Positions 50,754 to 56,521 of a stretch of DNA of 56,521 nucleotides are shown piece after piece. The number at the start of each line of letters is the position of its first letter. The stretch's first letter is position 1. The notes beneath the pieces were generated by a model. It did not search any database. It was not told where the DNA came from and saw only the letters and a program-made list of their open reading frames with translations. This DNA comes from JAWKRB01 sp041389885 (GTDB lineage Bacteria; Myxococcota_A; Polyangia; Polyangiales; Ga0077539). Both the position numbers and the translations under genes were made by a program. The DNA lies in assembly GCA_041389885.1 (NCBI GenBank), contig JAWKRB010000042.1, positions 1 to 56,521 of the forward strand, in the 5' to 3' direction.

Positions 50754-51850
50754 GAGCGGACCTCCATGAGTCCGGCGCGCTGCAGCAGCGGCGCCGAGAG
50801 GGGATCGCGGACCACGGGCCGCGAGGGATCGAGGGGCGCCACGCGGCGCAGCATGTCCTCGTCGAGGTCGAGGAAGGCCGCGACCCGCGCGTGGCCGATG
50901 CGCGTCAGCGCGTCGAGGGCCATGGGCTGCGAGGGCGACGCGCCCGACGCCTGCGAGGCGCGCCCCGACAGCGCGTCGGTGATCAGCAGCTCGAGGTGAA
51001 ATCGCAGCAGCGAGCCCGCCACGATCGACGGCGTCGCGTCGCTGCGCGCGAGGGTCAGCGTCGCGGCCTCGAGGGCCCGCAGCGCCGCGGGGCCCTTGCG
51101 CAGCACGATGCGCTGCGCCGCGCCGCGCAGGGCCGGGTCGCTCAGCGCGTTCATCAACGGCGGACCCCAGGCGAAGCCCACGAACGAGGGGCGGTCGGCC
51201 ATGCTGATGTCGGTGAGGGGCGACGCCGCGAGGGCCGCGCGCAGCACGGGCAGCAGGTCGTCGTCGCCGCCGGCGAGCTCGCCGGGCTCGAGCGCGCGCA
51301 AGAGCTCCATGAGGTCGACGCGGCGCCGCGTCTCCTCGACGCGCCGGAGGTTCGGCCAGGCCACCAGCACCTTGGGCGGAGGCAGCCCCACGAAGTCGGC
51401 GAAGCCCGCCCAGAAGGTCACGTGCGTGTCGACCCGCCCGAGGACCTCGAGGCGGCCCACCAGCGCGTGCCGCAGCGCCGCCTCGGCGCGGGTGCGGGGC
51501 ACGTCGACCCACCCCAGCATCGCCTCGGACCACCCCCGCACGCGCCGCCGCAGCCGCCCGCTGCGCTGCGCCTCGGGGTGCGTCAGCGCGAGGAGGTTGT
51601 GCCACACGGCGCAGAGCGCGATGGCGTCCATGGGCAGCGCGCCCACGTCGCCCACGGGCCCCATCGAGGCGACCCGGAGTCGCAGGGCCTCGCAGACCCT
51701 GGTCGCGAGGTTCGCGTCGGGGTAGCGGTCAGCGACGAAGAGCTTGAGCGTCGAGGGCGGCAGCAGCCCCTGCACGTGCACGGGGCCGCCCCGGAGCAGC
51801 GGCAGCACGAAGCGGTCGAGGAAGGCGCCCAGCGGGGAGAGCTCAGCCAC
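50750..51850 (-). CDS. Unrecognised protein, middle gene of the RavA-like operon
   Basis: This 366-residue soluble protein has mixed helices and no signal or TM segment. Visible blocks include LGAFLDRFVLPLLRGGPVHV, YPDANLATRVCEALRLRVAS, WAGFADFVGLPPPKVLVAWP and GFAWGPPLMNALSDPALRGA. No MIDAS (DxSxS) is seen, so it is not an obvious vWA protein. It overlaps the gene before by 8 nt and the ATPase by 4 nt, so the three products are made together. I infer a substrate or adaptor role for the MoxR ATPase; no family name can be given. Confidence 0.8.
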
Positions 51851-53393
51851 TGGATCCTTCGTCGGCGTCGCCCGCGCCGAGGAGGGGCGTCACGCTGCGG
51901 GGCGGCGGGAGCTCGGCCTGCGTCGTCGACGCGAACCAGCCGCTGAGGCTCCCCGGCGGCACGGGCCAGAGGTCGGGCAGGGGGACCTCGGCGTCGAGGG
52001 GCGGCGCGATCACGCTCTCTTCGTACACCGGGAGCTCGGCCAGGAGCACCCGCGTCGCGGGCTCGAAGGCCCGCACGGGGATCGAGGTGATGGGCCGCTG
52101 CCCGCCCACGACGAAGAGCCGCACGTCAGAGCCCACGTTCGCGAGCTGCCGCAGCACCTCAGGGGGGATGGGCGGGTTCAGCCCCCAGCCCAGGGGCACC
52201 ATCACGCCGTCGCCGACCTCTTCAAAGAGCAGCCCCAGCGGGATCGTGCTCGCGGCGTCGGGGCCGTACACGTAGATCGAGTGCTCGGTGAACGCGACCT
52301 GGATGCGCGCGAGCATCGTCGGCGGCAGCACCGAGAGCACACGCCCGAGGGTGTCTTGCTCCTTGAGCGGGAGCACCACCGCGGCGACCCGTCGCGGCGC
52401 GGAGCCCGTGGGCACCAGCCGCAGGGGGAGCGAGAACGACCCGGCCACCCCCAGCGTGCGCGCGCTCACCACGGGCTCGGGGCCGCTGGTGGCGAGGGAG
52501 GTCACGCTCTGCACGTCGACGAAGGGCGGGCGGTTGGGCAGCGCGATGGCCGCGGCGCCGCCCGCGCGAAAGAGCACGAGCTCCTCGCTGCCGAAGAGCG
52601 GCGCGCAGGCCGAGAGCGGGATCGGGTGGCGGTGCCCGAACTCCACCGCCGCGCGGTCGCCGTCGGGGGCGAACAGGGTCACGCCGGGGAGCGAGCGCAG
52701 CAGCGAGACGAAGCGCGGCGCGGGGTGCGTGAGCTGCAGCAGCCAGGCCTCGTCGATGACGTCGCTGGTGCCGCCCCGAGCCCACTGCACGCGCGCCACG
52801 CGGGCGCCGACGCTCCACCGCGCGAGGTAGCCCACCACCGCGTCGCCGAGGCCCGTGCGCACCGTGGCGTAGAGCATCCGCGGCGCCTCGGCGCGCGCCC
52901 GCGGGACGTGGATCAGCGCCAGGCGCATCAGCAGGTCGCGCAGCGGGATCACCTTCTCGGTGCGGTACGGCTGCGCGAAGCGGTCGTGGTAGAGCGCGAT
53001 GTCGCCGGGGTCGGCGATGAGCTCGGCGATGTCGTAGCCGAAGGGCGCCTGCGCGTCGCGGTACTTCACGAAGTGCCGCGACGAGCCCGTGAAGACCATC
53101 GCGCTCATGAGGCGGGCGATGGCGGCGAGGCGGTCCATGCGGTGCGAGGAGCTCGACTGCACCTCGACGAGGAGCTCGCGGGTTCGCAGCGGCGAGATCA
53201 CCTGCACGATGCGCAGGCTCTCGAGCAGCTCGTCGAGGGCGCCCTCCTCGCCCGCCGCGCGGAGGAAGGCCACGAGGCGCTCGAGGCTGGGCAGCAGCAC
53301 CACCCCGACGGGGCCGAGCGCGACGCCGCGCGCGTCGGGGCTCAACCCCGGCGCACGAAAGCGGCTTTGATGCTGCGAGACGCGCTCGATCAC
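51843..53393 (-). CDS. Unrecognised protein, first gene of the RavA-like operon
   Basis: This 516-residue protein starts with GTG at 53393. The N-terminal ~180 residues are helical (MDRLAAIARLMSAMVFTG, VIPLRDLLMRLALIHVPRA). The rest is strand-rich (VTLFAPDGDRAAVEFGHRHP, GVAGSFSLPLRLVPTGSAP, VAFTEHSIYVYGPDAASTIP), with a repeated hydrophobic-turn pattern that could be a small propeller or sandwich. It has no signal peptide or TM. Partners in known MoxR ternary systems include propeller proteins (bpX type), which makes this a possible distant relative, but I cannot show it. A promoter TTGAAA-18-TACCGT lies just upstream. Confidence 0.8.
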   Translation of the reverse strand: MIERVSQHQSRFRAPGLSPDARGVALGPVGVVLLPSLERLVAFLRAAGEEGALDELLESLRIVQVISPLRTRELLVEVQSSSSHRMDRLAAIARLMSAMVFTGSSRHFVKYRDAQAPFGYDIAELIADPGDIALYHDRFAQPYRTEKVIPLRDLLMRLALIHVPRARAEAPRMLYATVRTGLGDAVVGYLARWSVGARVARVQWARGGTSDVIDEAWLLQLTHPAPRFVSLLRSLPGVTLFAPDGDRAAVEFGHRHPIPLSACAPLFGSEELVLFRAGGAAAIALPNRPPFVDVQSVTSLATSGPEPVVSARTLGVAGSFSLPLRLVPTGSAPRRVAAVVLPLKEQDTLGRVLSVLPPTMLARIQVAFTEHSIYVYGPDAASTIPLGLLFEEVGDGVMVPLGWGLNPPIPPEVLRQLANVGSDVRLFVVGGQRPITSIPVRAFEPATRVLLAELPVYEESVIAPPLDAEVPLPDLWPVPPGSLSGWFASTTQAELPPPRSVTPLLGAGDADEGSSG

Positions 53394-53403
53394 AAGAGCG
53401 CGG

Positions 53404-53433
53404 ACGGTACCGCCTGCGAAGGGTTCATTTCAA
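53404..53433 (-). promoter_or_regulatory. Sigma-70-like promoter of the RavA-like operon
   Basis: On the minus strand TTGAAA (53433-53428) and TACCGT (53409-53404) are 18 nt apart. The -10 ends 10 nt before the GTG at 53393, so the leader is at most about 3-4 nt. Confidence 0.55.
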
Positions 53434-53485
53434 CGGCGCTCCGTTGACCACCGCACCGGGGAGGGCGCATATCCCCAGAGACCCA

Positions 53486-53989
53486 ATGTCCATTCGACGC
53501 GCTGCCGCGCTAGGCGCGGTGATCCTGGCCACGCTCGGGGCGACCGCCGCAGCCCAGACCCGGCGTCCCACGCCCCACGAGGCCCTCGACCGCGCCACGG
53601 CGCCGGTGCGCGAGGCCCTGGACAGCGCCGCGCCCAGCGAAGGCGAGCGCCGCGACGTCGCCGCCCTGCTCGAGCTCGCCGAGTCGACCGCCGCCGAGTT
53701 GGTCGCCGCGGAGCACCGGCGCATGCCCGACGTGGTCACCGCCCGGCGCCGGCGCCTCGCCCGCCTGGCCGAGGCGGTGCGCGCGCGCATCGACGCCCTC
53801 CGCGCCGAGGCCGCGGCGGACCGCGCCGAGGCCGCCGCCCTCGAGGCCGACACCCGGCGGCAGCTCGCGCAGGGCGCCCTCGAGCGCGCGGCTGAGCGCC
53901 GGCTCTCGGCCGAGCGGGGCGAGCCCGTGTCGACCTGGCGGCTCCCGGCTCCCGAGGCTCCCGCGGCCGACGCGGGGGTGAGCCCGTGA
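53486..53989 (+). CDS. Exported coiled-coil protein
   Basis: This ~167-residue protein starts at the ATG at 53486. It has a signal peptide (IRRAAALGAVILATLGATAAAQ) and then long helices rich in Ala, Glu and Arg (LLELAESTAAELVAAEHRRM, IDALRAEAAADRAEAAALEA), a coiled coil. The frame is open upstream to 53444, but the signal peptide fits the later ATG. The GTGA overlap couples it to the next gene. It may act with that lipoprotein in the envelope. Confidence 0.78.
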   Translation: MSIRRAAALGAVILATLGATAAAQTRRPTPHEALDRATAPVREALDSAAPSEGERRDVAALLELAESTAAELVAAEHRRMPDVVTARRRRLARLAEAVRARIDALRAEAAADRAEAAALEADTRRQLAQGALERAAERRLSAERGEPVSTWRLPAPEAPAADAGVSP

Positions 53990-55041
53990 GCGCGCGCGCC
54001 CGGCTCCTCGCCGCGCTGCTCACCGCGGGCTGCGCGGGCGGGCCGAGGCCGACGCCCGCGGGCGACGGCGCCCTCGCCCGGCTGCGGCGGTCCCCCGTCG
54101 CGCAGGAGGTCGCGCGCGCGGCCCCCGAGGCCTTCGCGGCCTTCGCCCGCGACCTCGACGTCGCCGAGCGCGCGCCCGACGATCAGCGCGAGGCGGCGCT
54201 GCGAGACGCCGAGGTGACCCTGCTCTGGGCGCAGTCGGTCGCGCGGCTCGCGGTGGCGGCGGAGCGCACCGCGGCCGCCACGGCCCGCGCCGAGGCGGCG
54301 GGCGAGGCGGCGAGGCGGGCCGAGCAGCAGACCGCGGTGCTCGAGGGAGAGCTCGAGCGCGCGGCGAACGAGCGCGCGTCGCGCGAGCGGGCGGCGGCGG
54401 CGCAGGCGCGGCAGGGTCCACCCAGCGCCGAGCGCGTCGCCGCGGCGGCGGACCTGCGTCAGCAGGCGGAGCTCCTCCTCGCGGCCTCGAGGCTCCTGGG
54501 CGCCGACGACGCCGCGCGAGGCCCCGCGCAGGCCGCGCTGGTCGCCGCCGAGGCGCGAGCGTCGGCCTCCGACGCGCTGCTCCTGGCGGGGAGGGCGTTT
54601 CAAGCGGCCGAGGCGGTGATCCGCGCGGCGCGGGCGACGGCGCCCGCGATGGCGGGCTCGCCGCCCCTCGACGACGCGGCGCTGCTGCGCTCCATGGCCG
54701 AGACGCCCGACCTCGACCCCCACCGCGACGCGCGGGGGGTCATCGCGGTGCTCCGCGGGCTCTTCACGGGGAGCGCCCTGGTGCCCACCGCGCGCTCCCG
54801 GCTGACGCCCGTGGCGAACATCGTTCGGGGGCAGCAGGGCGGCCGGGTGCGGGTCGAGGTCTTCGTGGGAGGGCCCGCGCGGGTGGCGCTGCCGAGGGCG
54901 AGGAGCCAGGCCGAGGCGCTCCGCGCGGCGCTGGTGAACCTCGGGGTCGACGCGAATCGCCTTGAGGCACAAGGGGTCGTGCGCGTTCCCGGCGGCGCGC
55001 GGAGCGACGATCGGGCCGAGCTCGTGCTGCTCTCGCGCTGA
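53986..55041 (+). CDS. Lipoprotein with coiled coil and OmpA-like C-terminus
   Basis: This 351-residue protein starts at a GTG overlapping the previous stop (GTGA). The signal ends in LLTAGC (lipobox). A long Ala/Glu/Arg coiled coil (residues ~80-220) leads to a C-terminal OmpA-like peptidoglycan-binding domain (LFTGSALVPTARSRLTPVAN, VRVEVFVGG, SQAEALRAALVNLGVDANRL, DDRAELVLL). Some canonical contact residues differ, so binding is probable rather than certain. With its coupled neighbour it may tether outer membrane to cell wall. Confidence 0.82.
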   Translation: MSARARLLAALLTAGCAGGPRPTPAGDGALARLRRSPVAQEVARAAPEAFAAFARDLDVAERAPDDQREAALRDAEVTLLWAQSVARLAVAAERTAAATARAEAAGEAARRAEQQTAVLEGELERAANERASRERAAAAQARQGPPSAERVAAAADLRQQAELLLAASRLLGADDAARGPAQAALVAAEARASASDALLLAGRAFQAAEAVIRAARATAPAMAGSPPLDDAALLRSMAETPDLDPHRDARGVIAVLRGLFTGSALVPTARSRLTPVANIVRGQQGGRVRVEVFVGGPARVALPRARSQAEALRAALVNLGVDANRLEAQGVVRVPGGARSDDRAELVLLSR

Positions 55042-55068
55042 GAACGCACCGCGCGCGAGGCGGCAGGC

Positions 55069-55097
55069 TTGAGCCTTTCCGCCGCGGGGGGTACCCT
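55069..55097 (+). promoter_or_regulatory. Sigma-70-like promoter of the third kinase
   Basis: TTGAGC at 55069 and TACCCT at 55092 are spaced 17 nt. The -10 ends 14 nt before the GTG at 55112. A GGAGG site at 55104 lies between them. Confidence 0.5.
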
Positions 55098-55111
55098 GCG
55101 CCTGGAGGCCC

Positions 55112-56521
55112 GTGACTCAGGCGCGATACGAAATCATCCGTCAGATCGCGTCCGGCGGAATGGCCGAGGTGCTCCTGGCCCATCGACATGGGCCTGACGG
55201 CCGCGCGGAGCAGGTGGTGCTCAAGCGCGTGCTCCCTCACCTGTCGAGCGAGAACGCGTTCCTCGACATGTTCGGCCGCGAGGCGCGGCTGGCGTCGGAG
55301 CTGCATCACAGCAACATCGTGCAGGTCCTCGAGGTGGGCGAGCTCGACGGGCTGCCCTTCATCGCGATGGAGCGCCTCGACGGCGCCGACCTCCTGCGGC
55401 TCCTTCAGCAGTGCGCGCTGAAGCGCCAGCCGCTGGGCACCGCGGCGGCCCTGGCGATCATCGCCGCCGCCGCGCGGGGCCTGGGCTACGCGCACCGGGC
55501 GCGGGGTCGCGACGGCCGCGCGCTCCGGGTGATCCACCGGGACGTCTCGCCCCACAACCTCTTCGTCACCCGCGACGGCGGCGTGAAGCTCCTGGATTTC
55601 GGCATCGCCAAGAGCGCCGCGCACGTGGGCCTCACGGGCACCGGGCAGGTCAAGGGCAAGATCTCGTACATCGCGCCCGAGCAGATCCGCGCGCAGCCCA
55701 TCGACGCGCGCTCCGACCTCTGGTCCCTCGGCGTGGTGCTCTGGGAGGCGGTGGCGGGGGAGAAGCTCTTCACCCGCGACAACGACGCCGCGACGCTCCA
55801 CGCGGTGCTGCAAGACCCCGTGCCCGCGCTGCGCCGCACCGAGGCGCCGGGGCTCGACGAGCTGATCCACGCGATCCTCCAGCGCGACCCGAACCAGCGC
55901 GTCGCCACGGCCGAGGAGATCGCGAGCTACCTCGACGCCATCCTGCAATCGATGCGGGTGACCCACCCCGAGCGGGTGATCGCGCAGCGCGTCGCGGCGC
56001 TGGTGCCTGAGACCGATCCCGCCCTCGACCTGCGGCGGCCCACGCCCGCCCCCGCGGCCGAGGTGATCCTCGCGAGCTCGCGGCCGATGCCGCGCCCCGC
56101 GCCTCGCGAAGACGCGCACCCCCGCGCGCTCTTCGACGAGCCGACGCAGACCGAGGTGTCGCTCGACCCGAGCGAGCACACCACCATGGTGAACACCGAG
56201 CTCCCTGACGACGAGCACACCGTGGCCATGGCGATTCCGCCCGCGGATTTCGGCGTGCCGCGGGCCTCGTCGGGCCCGGTGGCGCGGCACCCCAAGCTCA
56301 CCCTCGACGAGCCCGCGACGGTGCCCGCGCGTCGGGCGATGACGATGTCGATGCCCACCATCGCGCGGCGCGCGAGCGACCCGGCGCGCACGGGCCCCCG
56401 CCCCCCGCCGACGCTGCCGCCGGAGCGCGCCTCGACCCGTCCCCCGACGCTGCCGCCGAGCCGAAAGAGCGTTCGGGCCGCGCCGGTCATCGAGCCCGCG
56501 GCGACGCCCTCGCGCCCGCCG
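55112..56521 (+). CDS. Ser/Thr protein kinase, C-terminus outside the window
   Basis: Starting at the GTG at 55112 (GGAGG site 3 nt before), 470 codons are open to the window end. The kinase domain has SGGMAEVLLA, Lys in VVLKRVLPH (K38), and HRDVSPHNLF in place of the usual HRDLKPEN, so the catalytic-loop Lys is Ser. LLDFGIAKS and YIAPEQIRA follow. The HRDVSP form is frequent in myxobacterial kinases and need not be inactive, since Asp and Asn are kept. After residue ~290 a Pro/Thr/Arg-rich linker begins (TLPPERASTRPPTLPPS). No TM is reached before the end. Confidence 0.9.
   Translation, partial: MTQARYEIIRQIASGGMAEVLLAHRHGPDGRAEQVVLKRVLPHLSSENAFLDMFGREARLASELHHSNIVQVLEVGELDGLPFIAMERLDGADLLRLLQQCALKRQPLGTAAALAIIAAAARGLGYAHRARGRDGRALRVIHRDVSPHNLFVTRDGGVKLLDFGIAKSAAHVGLTGTGQVKGKISYIAPEQIRAQPIDARSDLWSLGVVLWEAVAGEKLFTRDNDAATLHAVLQDPVPALRRTEAPGLDELIHAILQRDPNQRVATAEEIASYLDAILQSMRVTHPERVIAQRVAALVPETDPALDLRRPTPAPAAEVILASSRPMPRPAPREDAHPRALFDEPTQTEVSLDPSEHTTMVNTELPDDEHTVAMAIPPADFGVPRASSGPVARHPKLTLDEPATVPARRAMTMSMPTIARRASDPARTGPRPPPTLPPERASTRPPTLPPSRKSVRAAPVIEPAATPSRPP

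Overview
The window is very GC-rich (roughly three quarters G+C by eye) and looks like the chromosome of a myxobacterium-type Myxococcota. The supporting signs are several eukaryotic-like Ser/Thr protein kinases (one with the HRDVSP-type catalytic loop common in that group), many lipoproteins with Asp/Pro/Val-rich spacers after the lipobox, Cys-rich 'NCGACGRAC' repeats, and an ECF sigma factor with a membrane-anchored partner. No rRNA, tRNA, CRISPR array, transposase or phage gene was seen. The species cannot be named from the sequence.

Layout. 0-4.2 kb: the 3' end of a Cys/Gly-rich secreted protein, converging on a large lipoprotein. 4.3-5.1 kb: a CoA-binding protein and a small SEC-C zinc protein. 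5.1-12.4 kb: a cassette resembling type VI secretion effector loci. A DUF4123 adaptor and a two-repeat 'LPDG' protein lie on the minus strand. A LysM/peptidoglycan-binding protein, a ~1,130-residue putative zinc metallopeptidase (frameshifted three times in this sequence) and a translationally coupled beta-propeller protein lie on the plus strand. 12.7-14.5 kb: a DUF2341/LamG-like lipoprotein. 14.6-20.2 kb: a two-gene operon of the 2-hydroxyacyl-CoA dehydratase/activase superfamily behind a perfect 10+10 bp palindrome that looks like a TetR-type operator. 20.3-28.7 kb: a propeller lipoprotein, a Cys-less glutaredoxin-like protein, an acyltransferase, a broken L7/L12-like gene, a pentaheme cytochrome lipoprotein, a small outer-membrane-like protein and an NAD(P)-binding epimerase.

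28.9-29.04 kb: a 162-bp nested inverted-repeat element. 29.1-33.6 kb: a tightly coupled run of an exported protein, an ECF sigma factor, a membrane partner and a beta-helix lipoprotein; the first and third are frameshifted. 33.9-41.4 kb: tamB-tamA-like outer-membrane assembly genes. 41.6-49.5 kb: a Ser/Thr kinase with two downstream envelope proteins, glutamate dehydrogenase, a parvulin-like isomerase, and a second kinase with a TonB/AgmX-like tail. 49.6-53.4 kb: a RavA-like MoxR ATPase in an operon with two proteins I do not recognise. 53.5-56.5 kb: two envelope proteins and a third kinase that runs off the window.

Two general features stand out. Many genes have a TANNNT hexamer only 6-14 nt before the start codon, which implies leaderless or near-leaderless mRNAs. 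In addition, at least eight frameshifts, mostly at short C or T runs, break four otherwise coherent genes; base-calling errors or real decay could both explain this. The best candidates for something new are the effector cassette, the RavA-like operon with unknown partners, the operator-controlled activase/dehydratase pair, and the nested palindrome.
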